A stretch of 64,000 nucleotides of DNA from Chishuiella changwenlii (GCF_900142565.1 NZ_FRBH01000005.1:1-64000), one strand, 5' to 3'; shown: positions 33,418 through 44,935, counted from the stretch's first letter. The notes: generated by a model from the sequence alone, not told the origin. Numbers and translations are program-made.

Positions 33418-34191
33418 ATGGGTAAAATAATTGCTATAGCTAATCAGAAAGGTGGCGTAGGAAAAACAACAACTTCGTTAAACCTTGCTGCTTCATTAGG
33501 AGTATTAGAGAAAAAAGTTTTATTAATAGATGCAGATCCGCAAGCAAATGCAACTTCTGGTTTAGGTTTCGATTTAGATGAAATTTCTGTCGGAACTTAT
33601 GAAGTATTAGAAAATCAAATTGCTGCAAGCGAAGCTATTTTACAATCAGAATCGCCTAACCTAGATTTAATGCCAGCGCACTTGGACTTAGTTGCTGCTG
33701 AAATAGAAATTGTAGATTACGATAACAGAGAGTATATGCTGAAAACTGCTTTAAATGAAGTAAAGGATCAGTATGATTATATTATAATAGACTGTGCTCC
33801 TTCTTTAGGTTTAATTACTTTAAATGCTTTAACAGCTTCTGATTCGGTTATAATTCCTATACAATGCGAATATTTTGCATTAGAAGGATTAGGGAAATTA
33901 TTAAATACAATTAAAGGAATACAACAACATCATAACAAAGAATTAGACATAGAAGGTTTATTATTAACTATGTATGATTCTCGTTTACGTCTTTCTAATC
34001 AAGTATTAGAGGAAGTTAATAATCATTTTCCACAAATGGTTTTTAAAACAATTATTACACGAAATGTACGATTATCTGAAGCTCCAAGTTTTGGAGAAAC
34101 AATTATTCAGTACGACGCGGCAAGTAAAGGTGCTGAAAATTACCTAAATTTAGCGCGTGAATTTTTAATCAATAATAACGATACAGTTTAA
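33418..34191 (+). CDS. parA: Chromosome-partitioning ATPase ParA (Soj)
   Basis: A 257-aa cytoplasmic Walker-type ATPase that positions chromosome origins with ParB. The deviant Walker A motif is KGGVGKTTTSLNLA (residues ~10-23, with both lysines). Walker A' is VLLIDADPQANAT and Walker B is DYIIIDCAPSLGL (~121-133). The length is standard for chromosomal ParA; there is no N-terminal DNA-binding extension of plasmid type. It begins a co-directional block parA-parB-DUF5683-dapB-lepB with very short gaps. No parS site is visible in this window. Confidence 0.95.
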   Translation: MGKIIAIANQKGGVGKTTTSLNLAASLGVLEKKVLLIDADPQANATSGLGFDLDEISVGTYEVLENQIAASEAILQSESPNLDLMPAHLDLVAAEIEIVDYDNREYMLKTALNEVKDQYDYIIIDCAPSLGLITLNALTASDSVIIPIQCEYFALEGLGKLLNTIKGIQQHHNKELDIEGLLLTMYDSRLRLSNQVLEEVNNHFPQMVFKTIITRNVRLSEAPSFGETIIQYDAASKGAENYLNLAREFLINNNDTV

Positions 34192-34194
34192 AAA

Positions 34195-35088
34195 ATGGCA
34201 AAGCCAAATAAAAATAATCGCTTAGGACGTGGATTATCTGCTCTTTTAAAAGATGAACCTACTGTAAAAACTGCACAAGATGAAGGTGCACGTAAATTAG
34301 TGGGTAATATTTTAGAAATTGATTTAGAAAAGATAACGACTAATCCTTGGCAACCTCGAACAAATTTTGATAAAAAAGCTTTAGAAGATTTAGTAGCCTC
34401 AATTAAAACATTGGGCGTTATTCAACCAATTACTATTCGTAAAAAAGCAACTGGTGAATATGAATTAATTTCTGGAGAAAGACGTTTTCGTGCTTCTCAA
34501 TTAGCAGGTAAAAAGACAATTCCAGCTTACGTACGTTTAGCTAACGATCAAGAAATGTTAGAAATGGCGTTGGTAGAAAATATTCAACGTCAAGATTTAG
34601 ATGCGATAGAAATAGCGCTTTCTTATCAACAATTAATTGATGAAATTAAGCTAACACAAGAGGAATTAAGTAAACGTGTCGGAAAAGATCGTTCTTCTAT
34701 TACAAATTATTTACGTTTATTAAAATTAGACCCTATCATCCAAACAGGAATTCGCGATGGAATGATTTCTATGGGACATGGACGTGCCTTAATTGCAATT
34801 GAGGATACAGATTTACAATTTGAAATTTATGAGAAGATTGTAAAAAATAATCTATCAGTTCGTGATACAGAAAAATTAATAAAATCTATAAAAGAAGGTG
34901 ATGATAAAACTGCTAAAAAAGTAGTTGAATTACCAACACAATATAAGGAGGCATTAAGTTCTATTTCTACTTCTCTAAAAACTAAAGTAGAAATTAAACG
35001 TGCGCAGAATGGAAAAGGTAAAATTATTTTAAATTTTACTTCTGATGAAGATTTTGAACGATTAAGCAAATTTTTAAATGAGAATTAA
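34195..35088 (+). CDS. parB: Chromosome-partitioning protein ParB (Spo0J)
   Basis: A 297-aa DNA-binding CTP-switch protein. The N terminus (RLGRGLSALLKDE) is the ParA-stimulating Arg-rich motif. The CTPase/ParB domain carries NPWQPR (residues ~47-52) and the GERRFRASQLAG box (~96-107). The helix-turn-helix is TQEELSKRVGKDRSSITNYL (~154-173). The C-terminal dimerisation part follows. It starts three bases after parA, and the next gene overlaps its end by 11 bases. Confidence 0.95.
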   Translation: MAKPNKNNRLGRGLSALLKDEPTVKTAQDEGARKLVGNILEIDLEKITTNPWQPRTNFDKKALEDLVASIKTLGVIQPITIRKKATGEYELISGERRFRASQLAGKKTIPAYVRLANDQEMLEMALVENIQRQDLDAIEIALSYQQLIDEIKLTQEELSKRVGKDRSSITNYLRLLKLDPIIQTGIRDGMISMGHGRALIAIEDTDLQFEIYEKIVKNNLSVRDTEKLIKSIKEGDDKTAKKVVELPTQYKEALSSISTSLKTKVEIKRAQNGKGKIILNFTSDEDFERLSKFLNEN

Positions 35089-35641
35089 AACATTATTTAT
35101 TGGCTTAATGGTTTCGTTGTCAACTTTATCATCTGCTCAAACTGTTATAGACTCTACATTAGTTATAAAAGATAGTGTAAAAATTAGCGAAGAAGTTACA
35201 ATGGAGAAAAGTCCAATGCGAGCTTCTTTATATTCTGCAATTTTACCTGGAGCGGGACAGTTATACAATAAAAAATGGTTAAAAGCTCCTATCGCATTAG
35301 GTTTAGTTGGTACAGGTACAGGTTTTACAATTTATTATAATAATTTATATAAAAGATATAGAAGAGCTTATATTGCAGTACGAGAAGGAACTCCAAATGA
35401 ATTTACGGGGATTTTAACTCCTGAACAATTAGCCGTTATTCAGGATGATTTTAAAAGAAAACGTGATTATAGTGTAGCTTTAACAGTATTGGCTTATTTA
35501 TTAAATGTTGTAGATGCAACGGTAGATGCACATTTATTTACAATTAGACACGATTCTGAAATGTCTTTTAAACCAACAATAATACAAGGAGAAATGACGC
35601 CAGAGCCAGTTTTTGGTTTGGCTTTTAATTTAAAATTTTAA
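35078..35641 (+). CDS. DUF5683 domain protein
   Basis: A 187-aa exported or envelope protein: signal peptide (MRIKTLFIGLMVSLSTLSSA), a short linker, then the DUF5683 core with ASLYSAILPGAGQLYNKKWL (residues ~48-67) and two membrane or amphipathic segments (~70-85 and ~128-145). The function is unknown. The start overlaps parB by 11 bases, so translation is coupled. The same order (parB, DUF5683, dapB, lepB) is common in Flavobacteriaceae. Confidence 0.82.
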   Translation: MRIKTLFIGLMVSLSTLSSAQTVIDSTLVIKDSVKISEEVTMEKSPMRASLYSAILPGAGQLYNKKWLKAPIALGLVGTGTGFTIYYNNLYKRYRRAYIAVREGTPNEFTGILTPEQLAVIQDDFKRKRDYSVALTVLAYLLNVVDATVDAHLFTIRHDSEMSFKPTIIQGEMTPEPVFGLAFNLKF

Positions 35642-35648
35642 TTAAAAA

Positions 35649-36353
35649 ATGAGAATTGCTTTAATAGGATATGGAAGAATGGGTAAAGCCATAGAAGAAA
35701 TTTTAATTCAGAGAGGACATGATGTTGCTCTTAAAATTTCTAGAACTCCTAATCCTGAAGAATTAAAAAATATTGATGTTGCTATAGAATTTTCTATTCC
35801 AGAATTTGCATATAATAATCTTAAAGTATTACTTGAGAATAAAGTTGCAACAATATGCGGAACAACTGGTTGGTTAGATCAACAAGAAGAAATAAATCAA
35901 TTAGCGATTGATAATAATACAGCATTTTTATATGCTTCTAACTTTAGTTTAGGTGTAAATTTATTTTTCGAATTAAACAAAGTTTTAGCAAATATGATGA
36001 ATAAGTATCGTAATGAATACCAAGTTAATTTGGAAGAAATTCATCACACACAAAAACTAGACGCTCCTTCTGGAACTGCAATTACAATTGCCGAAGGAAT
36101 TATAGAAAAAACATCATATAATACGTGGTCTATGGAAGATAAATCAGAAGATAGTATCCCAGTAGAAGCAAAAAGAATAGAAAATGTTCCAGGTACGCAT
36201 ATCGTACAATATAATTCTGCTGTTGATACAATAGAGATTTCTCACACGGCACATTCTCGTCAGGGATTTGCTTTAGGAGCTGTAATTGCTGCGGAATGGA
36301 TTTGGAATAAACAAGGTGTTTTTTCTATGAAAGATGTACTTGAATTAAACTAA
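35649..36353 (+). CDS. dapB: 4-hydroxy-tetrahydrodipicolinate reductase
   Basis: A 234-aa cytoplasmic NAD(P)H-dependent enzyme of the lysine/diaminopimelate pathway. The nucleotide-binding motif is ALIGYGRMGKAIEE (residues ~3-16). The substrate-binding motif is EIHHTQKLDAPSGTA, with the catalytic His pair and Lys (residues ~134-148). ICGTTGW (~73-79) contacts the cofactor. It is shorter than the 273-aa E. coli enzyme, as in other Bacteroidota. Encoded seven bases after the DUF5683 gene and 26 before lepB. Confidence 0.93.
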   Translation: MRIALIGYGRMGKAIEEILIQRGHDVALKISRTPNPEELKNIDVAIEFSIPEFAYNNLKVLLENKVATICGTTGWLDQQEEINQLAIDNNTAFLYASNFSLGVNLFFELNKVLANMMNKYRNEYQVNLEEIHHTQKLDAPSGTAITIAEGIIEKTSYNTWSMEDKSEDSIPVEAKRIENVPGTHIVQYNSAVDTIEISHTAHSRQGFALGAVIAAEWIWNKQGVFSMKDVLELN

Positions 36354-36379
36354 TTTAAAATACTTAATATCAAAACTTT

Positions 36380-37951
36380 ATGAATATATTAATTTATTGG
36401 TTAATAGGCTTTATAATATTCAACTTAATTGTTGGTGCCGGAACTTGGAAACTTTTTAAAAACGCAGGAAAAGAAGCGTGGCAAGCTTACGTTCCATTTC
36501 TTAATATCTGGAAAGGTTTAGAAATAATACATCGTCCAAAATGGTGGATTATCCTTTTCTATTTACCAATTGTTGGTCCAATATTTTGGTTAGTTTACTT
36601 TGTAGATTTAGGTGATGCTTACGGAAAAATTGAAATTAAAGATAAAGTAATTATTGCTTTAACATTAGGTTTATACCTTTTTGCAATTAACTATTCTGAT
36701 AATCCTAAATACTTAGGACCAGAAAAACGCAAACCAACATTTATTTCTTCATTAATTTTCGCTTTAGTTTTAGCAACATTAGTACACAATTGGTTTATTC
36801 AACCAATGATTGTACCTACTGGATCTATGGAAAATACAATAAAAATTGGTGATGCTCTTTTTGTAGAAAAAGTAAGTCATGGTGCACGTGTTCCATTTAC
36901 TCCGCTAGGAATTCCTTTTTCTGAGTTTATTTATAGAGATGGATTTATAGACAAAGCACGTTTACCATATATGCGTCTTCCAGGTTGGAGAGATTTAAAA
37001 TCTAACGATATTGTTGTATTCAACTATCCTACAGATTCTGTTTACTCTGCAATAGATCGTAAAGATGCTTATGTAAAAAGATTAGTTGGTTTACCAGGAC
37101 AAACAGTACAAATTCGTAACGGAATTTTATATGTAGATGGAAAGAAATTTATTCCTAAGAAAGATGCGCAAGTACAACATTCTTACAAAGTAGTTGTTAA
37201 AACTCCTTTTAGTGAGAAATTATTATACGATAACTTCGGAATTATTAGTTCTGATTACGCAGGATCTTTCGGTAAAAATACAGAAGATAATACTTTTGTG
37301 TATATCTTCCCTGCTCTTACAGATGCACATGTTACTGCAATGAAATCTAATACAAATGTTGTTTCTGTAGAACCAGTTTTACAGCCAGTAGGAAGCAAAG
37401 CAGAACATATTTCGAAAGGAAAAATTGACAGTACAAATACAATATTCCCAGTAAATAAAAATTGGAATCCAGATCAATATGGTCCTTTATACATTCCTAA
37501 AAAAGGAGATGTTGTTGATGTAACAAAAGAAACTTTACCTCAGTTTATTAATATCATCCGTAAATACGAACATAAAAGCTTACGTGTAGATTCTGCAAAT
37601 GGTAAGTATGATATTTTTATTGATAATCAAAAAACAAATAAATACGAAATTGAGCAAAACTATTACTTCATGGTTGGAGATAATAGAAATCAATCATTAG
37701 ATGCTCGTTTCTTCGGTTATGTAGGAGAAGATCATATCATTGGACGTCCAATAATGATTTGGGCTAACATGAATGGAATGTTTGAACCTGCTGCGCCTAA
37801 AAAGTTTATTTGGAATCGTTTCTTTACATCTATCAATAATGATAATCCAAACAAAACATCTTATGGTATTTATGTTTTAATCGCATTAGCTGCATGGATT
37901 GGATATGATATTGTAAAAGCAAGAAAAGACAAAAAGAAAAACAAATATTAA
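36380..37951 (+). CDS. lepB: Signal peptidase I, long flavobacterial form
   Basis: A 523-aa inner-membrane protease that cleaves signal peptides. An N-terminal membrane domain of about 120 residues (several hydrophobic segments, including AGKEAWQAYVPFLNIWKGLE) precedes the S26 catalytic region. The Ser nucleophile is S149 in PTGSMENT, the general-base Lys is K233 in VKRLVGLPGQ, and the signature GDNRNQSLDARFFGYV lies near residue 433. About 200 residues separate K233 from that box, much longer than in E. coli LepB (324 aa total). A C-terminal membrane segment and Lys-rich tail end the protein. It is the last gene before a terminator. Confidence 0.92.
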   Translation: MNILIYWLIGFIIFNLIVGAGTWKLFKNAGKEAWQAYVPFLNIWKGLEIIHRPKWWIILFYLPIVGPIFWLVYFVDLGDAYGKIEIKDKVIIALTLGLYLFAINYSDNPKYLGPEKRKPTFISSLIFALVLATLVHNWFIQPMIVPTGSMENTIKIGDALFVEKVSHGARVPFTPLGIPFSEFIYRDGFIDKARLPYMRLPGWRDLKSNDIVVFNYPTDSVYSAIDRKDAYVKRLVGLPGQTVQIRNGILYVDGKKFIPKKDAQVQHSYKVVVKTPFSEKLLYDNFGIISSDYAGSFGKNTEDNTFVYIFPALTDAHVTAMKSNTNVVSVEPVLQPVGSKAEHISKGKIDSTNTIFPVNKNWNPDQYGPLYIPKKGDVVDVTKETLPQFINIIRKYEHKSLRVDSANGKYDIFIDNQKTNKYEIEQNYYFMVGDNRNQSLDARFFGYVGEDHIIGRPIMIWANMNGMFEPAAPKKFIWNRFFTSINNDNPNKTSYGIYVLIALAAWIGYDIVKARKDKKKNKY

Positions 37952-37959
37952 ATTTTGTA

Positions 37960-37983
37960 ATGTTGAGCTAGTCGAAACATTTT
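37960..37983. repeat. Dispersed repeat (copy 3, single)
   Basis: ATGTTGAGCTAGTCGAAACA, just after lepB, is a single arm of the dispersed GTCGAA repeat. Confidence 0.6.
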
Positions 37984-38011
37984 AAACAATTTTAATATTT
38001 AAAAATAAATC

Positions 38012-38050
38012 AAAATTGTGCATTATAATTTAATTGTAATGCACAATTTT
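38012..38050 (+). terminator. Terminator of the parA-lepB block
   Basis: AAAATTGTGCATTA (38012-38025) pairs perfectly with TAATGCACAATTTT (38037-38050), ending in Ts. Confidence 0.8.
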
Positions 38051-38075
38051 ATATAACAGAATAATATAAAAAATA

Positions 38076-38681
38076 ATGAAAAATACTTTTGCCGCTTTTT
38101 ATTTTGGCCCGATAGATTATTATGCAGAATTGATTAAAAGCGAAAGTTTAAATATAGAAGCACACGAAAATTTTCAGAAACAAACTTATCGTAATCGTGT
38201 AAATATATTAGGAGCGAATGGAAAGCTAATGTTAAATATCCCTATTTTACATGATGGTCCTCGTTTAATGAAGGACTTGCAACCATCTTACGAATACAAT
38301 TGGCAAAAAGAACATTATAAGTCGCTAAAATCTGCTTATCGTAGTTCTCCATATTTCGAATATTATGAAGATGAATTGGCTCCTTTTTATGAGAAAAAGG
38401 AAAAGTATTTATTCGATTTTAATTTAAAAACAATTGAGTTTATTAATCAGAAATTAAAATTAGATTTAGATATTTCTACAACAGAATCTTACGAGAAAAT
38501 TGAAAAAGAGTACGATTTTAGAAATCAGTTTTCTGCAAAAAAGCCATCACAATACCATTTACCAGAATATGCACAAGTATTTGATGAAAAATTTGATTTC
38601 ATAGAAGGTTTAAGTATCTTAGATTTATTATTTAGTGAAGGGCCAAGTGCCGCAGTATATATAAAAAACGTCATAAAATAA
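38076..38681 (+). CDS. WbqC family protein
   Basis: A 201-aa protein matching the WbqC family (FGPIDYYAEL near the start, FQKQTYRNRVNILGANG at ~33-49, SYEYNWQKEHYKSLKSAYRS at ~76-95, then SPYFEYYEDEL). WbqC-like proteins are found in polysaccharide gene clusters and are annotated as related to surface-glycan biosynthesis, but the reaction is not established. It has no signal peptide. It precedes a subtilase gene by four bases, a common flavobacterial pairing next to lepB. Confidence 0.85.
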   Translation: MKNTFAAFYFGPIDYYAELIKSESLNIEAHENFQKQTYRNRVNILGANGKLMLNIPILHDGPRLMKDLQPSYEYNWQKEHYKSLKSAYRSSPYFEYYEDELAPFYEKKEKYLFDFNLKTIEFINQKLKLDLDISTTESYEKIEKEYDFRNQFSAKKPSQYHLPEYAQVFDEKFDFIEGLSILDLLFSEGPSAAVYIKNVIK

Positions 38682-38685
38682 CAAC

Positions 38686-40287
38686 ATGAGAAAATTATTT
38701 ATAGCATTAGGTTTTGCTTTTACTCTAGGTTTCGCGCAGGCGCAAACAGCAGAAGTTGCTAAAGAAAAATGGTACCACGTAGGTATTAAGCAAACAGGAG
38801 TTTACGGAGTAAATACAGACCAAGCATTACAATTCTTAAAAGAACACAAGCGTAAAGCAAATACAATAATTGTAGGAGTTTTAGACAGCGGTGTAGAAAA
38901 TTTCCACGAAGATTTAAAAGCTAATATGTGGAATAATCCTAAAGAAATTCCAGGAAACGGAATTGATGATGACAAAAATGGATACATCGACGATGTACAT
39001 GGATGGTCTTTTTTAGGTACAGCAAAAGGAATTAATTACAACGACGATACAACTGAAATAACACGTGTTTACAAGCATTTAGCTGATAAATACAATACGT
39101 TTGATTCTAAAAAGAATCAAGCAGCTGCAAGTCAAAATCCTACTGAATATGCTGAATTCTTAAGAGTTCAAAAAGAGTATTTAAGTGAAGTTGGTAAAGC
39201 AAAATACAATCAACAAGTTGGTCAAGCAAGATTAAATGCTGTTGAAGGTGGAATTAACAAAATGGTTTTAGAATTTGGTGATACTAAATTATCTAAAGAT
39301 ATTTTAAAAAACTATCAAACATTAGACTCTCAAGTATTAGAAGCATTATGGATTTTTGGTGAGTTAAAAGAGGAACAATGGGTTGGAAAAACAATGAAAG
39401 AAGTTGCTAACTCTTATTTAGGTTCTGCTCGTCGTGCTGCAAAAGGTGACGCCTTAACTTCTCACTTAAATTTAAATCTTGTAGATCGTAAAGATGTTGA
39501 TAATCCGAACGATAAAACTGAGCGTTTTTACGGAAACAATGATTCTAATGGACCAGAATCTTCTCATGGAACACACGTTGCAGGAATTATTGGTGCTGTA
39601 AGAGGAAATAACATAGGTTCTGAAGGAACTGTTGGTGGAAATAATGTAAAAATTATGTCTGTTCGTACTGTGCCAAATGGTGATGAGCGTGATAAAGATG
39701 TTGCAAATGCTATTCGCTATGCAGTAGATAATGGAGCAAAAATCTTAAACATGTCTTTTGGAAAAACATTTTCTCCAGATAAAGAATTAGTTTGGGATGC
39801 ATTTAAATATGCTTCTGATAAAAATGTATTAATTGTTAAAGCTGCAGGAAATAGTAACGAAGATATTGATGTAGATATCCACTATCCTACAAACTTTAGA
39901 AATGGAGCTCCTGTTTCTAAATCTGTTTTAACTGTTGGTGCATCTACTAAAGATCCTAAAGCTTTAAAAGCACGTTTTTCTAATTATGGTAAACAATCTG
40001 TTGATGTTTTTGGACCAGGGCAAGAGATTTATGCTACTTACCCAGGTGTAGATCAATACAGATTCTTAAACGGAACGTCTATGGCTTCTCCAGCTGTTGC
40101 TGGTGTAGCTGCTTTAGTTTGGTCTCATTATCCAAAATTAACTGCAGAAGATATTCGTAATATTTTAATGGAAACTGTAAATAAAAACGAACAATTAAAA
40201 GATATTTCTGTATCTGGTGGTGTTGTAGATTCTTACAAAGCTGTACAGAAAGCAGAAGAAATTTACAAACAACGTAAATTAAAATAA
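38686..40287 (+). CDS. S8 family serine peptidase (subtilase), exported
   Basis: A 533-aa exported protease with a signal peptide (MRKLFIALGFAFTLGFAQAQ). The catalytic triad is visible: Asp in IVGVLDSGVENFHEDL (residues ~60-75), His in SSHGTHVAGIIGA (~291-303) and Ser in NGTSMASPAVAGVAALVW (~463-480). An insertion of about 200 residues separates the Asp and His motifs, a feature of this flavobacterial subfamily. It has no type IX secretion C-terminal domain, so it is probably periplasmic. It follows the wbqC-like gene by four bases. Confidence 0.92.
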   Translation: MRKLFIALGFAFTLGFAQAQTAEVAKEKWYHVGIKQTGVYGVNTDQALQFLKEHKRKANTIIVGVLDSGVENFHEDLKANMWNNPKEIPGNGIDDDKNGYIDDVHGWSFLGTAKGINYNDDTTEITRVYKHLADKYNTFDSKKNQAAASQNPTEYAEFLRVQKEYLSEVGKAKYNQQVGQARLNAVEGGINKMVLEFGDTKLSKDILKNYQTLDSQVLEALWIFGELKEEQWVGKTMKEVANSYLGSARRAAKGDALTSHLNLNLVDRKDVDNPNDKTERFYGNNDSNGPESSHGTHVAGIIGAVRGNNIGSEGTVGGNNVKIMSVRTVPNGDERDKDVANAIRYAVDNGAKILNMSFGKTFSPDKELVWDAFKYASDKNVLIVKAAGNSNEDIDVDIHYPTNFRNGAPVSKSVLTVGASTKDPKALKARFSNYGKQSVDVFGPGQEIYATYPGVDQYRFLNGTSMASPAVAGVAALVWSHYPKLTAEDIRNILMETVNKNEQLKDISVSGGVVDSYKAVQKAEEIYKQRKLK

Positions 40288-40295
40288 TATAAGTA

Positions 40296-40385
40296 GCGAC
40301 AGGGATTGACGTGAAAATCCTTTTTACAACTGAGATTCTCTCGAAGTTTAGTAAAAAGATTGTAACAAAAAGCCCGCTCGGTCGC
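40296..40385. repeat. Folded intergenic element (single copy in the window)
   Basis: GCGAC (40296-40300) pairs with GTCGC (40381-40385) as a closing stem, and CTTTTTAC (40320-40327) pairs with GTAAAAAG (40351-40358) inside. It is richer in G+C than the flanks and contains ACAGGGATTGA and AAAAGCCCG. It resembles structured intergenic repeats I associate with flavobacterial genomes, but with one copy here the repeat nature is not shown. Confidence 0.5.
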
Positions 40386-40401
40386 CCAAAAAATAGTTAT
40401 T

Positions 40402-40428
40402 ATAGGCTTCATATTGTATGGAGCCTAT
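40402..40428 (+). terminator. Terminator of the S8 peptidase gene
   Basis: ATAGGCTTCATA (40402-40413) pairs with TATGGAGCCTAT (40417-40428), with one G-U pair, followed by a T-rich tract. Confidence 0.7.
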
Positions 40429-40466
40429 TTTATTTATTATATGTTAGATGAGTTATAGTCATAAAA

Positions 40467-40491
40467 AAACTCCAATAAAATATTGGAGTTT
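40467..40491. terminator. Terminator of ffh (bidirectional)
   Basis: AAACTCCAATA (40467-40477) pairs with TATTGGAGTTT (40481-40491), with an A-run on the left serving the minus-strand ffh transcript. Confidence 0.8.
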
Positions 40492-40513
40492 AATTTTATA
40501 TAGTGAAAAACTA

Positions 40514-41881
40514 TTACATTTTAGGCATTCCTGGGAATCCACCACCACCTGCTGGCATGTTTTTAGACATTGTTTCCATCATCTTTTTACCATTAGCAGA
40601 ATTCATAAATTTCATCATTTTACCCATTTCAGAGAATTGTTTTAATAACTGATTCACTTCTTGTAATGATGTTCCAGAACCAGCAGCAATTCTTTTCTTA
40701 CGAGAATTATCGATAATATTTGGGTTTTTACGTTCTACTTTTGTCATAGAATGAATGATAGCTTCAACACCTTTAAAAGCATTATCGTCAACTTCTACAT
40801 CCTTTAATGCTTTTCCAGCACCAGGAATCATTCCAACTAAATCTTTCATATTACCCATACGTTTAATTTGTTGGATTTGTTTTAAGAAATCATCAAAATC
40901 GAAGCTATTTTTAGCAATTTTCTTTTGTAAACGTTTTGCTTCTTCTTCGTCAAATTGTTCTTGAGCACGTTCCACTAACGAAACAACGTCACCCATTCCC
41001 AAAATACGATCTGCCATACGTTCTGGATAGAAAACGTCTAACGCTTCCATTTTTTCTCCAGTAGAGATAAATTTAATTGGTTTATCTACAACAGAACGAA
41101 TAGTTAAAGCAGCTCCACCACGTGTATCACCATCTAATTTTGTTAGAACAACACCATTATAATCTAATACATCGTTGAAAGCTTTTGCCGTGTTTACAGC
41201 ATCTTGACCTGTCATAGAATCTACAACAAATAAAGTTTCTGTAGGATTTATTGTTTGATGAACTTTACGGATTTCCTCCATCATTTGCTCATCTATAGCT
41301 AAACGACCTGCTGTATCGACAATAATTACATTATTACCATTTTGTTTAGCTTGCGCAATTGCAGATTGTGCAATTTCTACAGGGTTTTTATTTTCTAAAT
41401 CAGCATAAACATCTACTCCAATTTGTTCTCCAAGAACTTGTAATTGGTTGATGGCTGCCGGACGATAAACGTCACCAGCAACTAATAATACTTTTTTATT
41501 CTTTTTTGTTTTTAAGAAACTTGCTAATTTACCAGAAAATGTTGTTTTACCAGAACCTTGTAAACCAGCAACTAAAATAATTGATGGATTATTATCTATT
41601 TTAAGTTCTGTAACTTCACCTCCCATTAATTTTGCCAATTCATCGTGAACAATTTTCACCATTAATTGACTAGGATTTAAAGACGTAATTACATTTTCAC
41701 CAAGTGCTTTTTCTTTTACAGTATTCGTAAAATCTTTTGCAACTTTATAACTAACATCGGCATCAACAAGAGCTCTTCTCACCTCTTTTACCGTTTCTGC
41801 AACGTTAACTTCTGTAATTTGACCTTTCCCTTTTAGGGTATGTAAAGCTTTATCTAATTTATCCTGAAGATTTTGGAACAT
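40514..41881 (-). CDS. ffh: Signal recognition particle protein Ffh
   Basis: A 455-aa GTPase that, with 4.5S RNA, targets nascent membrane proteins to the membrane. The helical N domain covers residues ~1-85. The G domain shows the P-loop GLQGSGKTTFSGKLASFL (~109-126), DTAGRL (~189) and TKLDG (~247). The methionine-rich M domain runs to the end, finishing in MPAGGGGFPGMPKM. The length is standard. It is transcribed alone; I see no 4.5S RNA gene next to it. Confidence 0.96.
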   Translation of the reverse strand: MFQNLQDKLDKALHTLKGKGQITEVNVAETVKEVRRALVDADVSYKVAKDFTNTVKEKALGENVITSLNPSQLMVKIVHDELAKLMGGEVTELKIDNNPSIILVAGLQGSGKTTFSGKLASFLKTKKNKKVLLVAGDVYRPAAINQLQVLGEQIGVDVYADLENKNPVEIAQSAIAQAKQNGNNVIIVDTAGRLAIDEQMMEEIRKVHQTINPTETLFVVDSMTGQDAVNTAKAFNDVLDYNGVVLTKLDGDTRGGAALTIRSVVDKPIKFISTGEKMEALDVFYPERMADRILGMGDVVSLVERAQEQFDEEEAKRLQKKIAKNSFDFDDFLKQIQQIKRMGNMKDLVGMIPGAGKALKDVEVDDNAFKGVEAIIHSMTKVERKNPNIIDNSRKKRIAAGSGTSLQEVNQLLKQFSEMGKMMKFMNSANGKKMMETMSKNMPAGGGGFPGMPKM

Positions 41882-41985
41882 TTTAAGTAAATTTTATAAA
41901 CGCAAATATAAAGAATTTATAACGAAATCAATAAAATTAGAACATGTAGATACTATATGACTAATTATTAAATGCTATAAATACA

Positions 41986-42240
41986 TTATTTTTCAATTTC
42001 TGCTTCTATTTTCTGAATTTGCTTTTCTAGCTTTTTATTCTCTTTCTTTAATTTATTTTGTGGGCTAAACATTGCGTAAACCATAAGGCCTAAACCAATT
42101 CCTACCACTGCTCCTACTTTCTCATTTTTATTAATAGCTTTCGAAATAGCTATTCCTGCCGCAGCGCCAGTCGTTACAATTGAAACTGTGTTTTCAAATG
42201 CTTTTGACTTTGTATCTAAAACTTCTAATAAATTATTCAT
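41986..42240 (-). CDS. Small membrane protein with a C-terminal coiled coil
   Basis: An 84-aa protein of unknown function. Residues ~18-60 hold two Gly/Ala-rich hydrophobic helices (IVTTGAAAGIAISKAI and VGAVVGIGLGLMVYAMF), and the last 20 residues are a Lys/Glu coiled coil. The Gly-zipper pattern resembles small stress-related membrane proteins such as YtxH-type proteins, but I do not assign a family. It is monocistronic, between ffh and ligA. Confidence 0.6.
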   Translation of the reverse strand: MNNLLEVLDTKSKAFENTVSIVTTGAAAGIAISKAINKNEKVGAVVGIGLGLMVYAMFSPQNKLKKENKKLEKQIQKIEAEIEK

Positions 42241-42321
42241 AGCTTAATGTTTTATTATTATTTATCTAAACTTCTACAAGAAATATTCCTAAAATTAAAT
42301 AAAACCAAAGAATTTTAAAAA

Positions 42322-42354
42322 TTGTACAAAAATAAAATGGAGTGTTTATCTTTG
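42322..42354 (+). promoter_or_regulatory. Promoter of ligA (TTG ... TATCTTTG)
   Basis: TTG at 42322-42324 and TATCTTTG at 42347-42354, spaced by 22 bases, fit the Bacteroidota promoter. The start codon is 18 bases after the -7 element. Confidence 0.6.
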
Positions 42355-42369
42355 TTCGGTAACATTTAG

Positions 42370-44366
<1,997 letters not shown>

Positions 44367-44367
<1 letters not shown>

Positions 44368-44924
44368 TGGATTCAGGTGTAATTGCTGTAATTATTTTTG
44401 GAATTATATTTCTTATTTTAATTCCATTCATTTATTATGGTATTAAAATGGCTGGCTACAACAAAGCTGCTGGTATTGTTTCTATTACTATTTTTTTAGT
44501 AGTTATGATACCATTAATAAAATATGGTTATCGTAGTAAAATGTACAGTTCTTTAGAACTAAAAGATGATTTACATAAAGCTGGAATTGGATTTAAAAAT
44601 CCAATTAAAATAGTTTCTAACGATGTTTCTGGAATAAAAATAAAGAAACAAGAAACTAGATTTATAATGGATACAGTTGATGTAAATAAAATTATTTCTA
44701 GAATAGAAAGTAATTCTCATTATAAAATTGTTCCGAAATTAGTTAATTTAAAAACTGATTTTGGAGCTAAAGCGCAACAAAGAAGAGAAAGAAACTATCG
44801 TTTCAAGAATTTTTATATTCTAGAAACTTATGGGAAGATTGATGATTATACTGTTCGTTATACTGAATTAAAATTTAGAAAAAATAACGATACTGTTTTC
44901 TTTGTAAAAGAGGAAGTATATTAA
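44367..44924 (+). CDS. Hypothetical membrane protein
   Basis: A 185-aa protein with two N-terminal membrane helices (residues ~4-25 and ~35-52) and a soluble domain of about 130 residues, basic and beta-rich (RRERNYRFKNFYILETY, YTELKFRKNNDTVFFV). No family is recognised. Translation is coupled to ligA through a TAATG overlap, and an 11-base gap separates it from another membrane protein gene. Nothing suggests a link to DNA ligation beyond position. Confidence 0.6.
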
Positions 44925-44935
44925 TTTAGAGGAAG

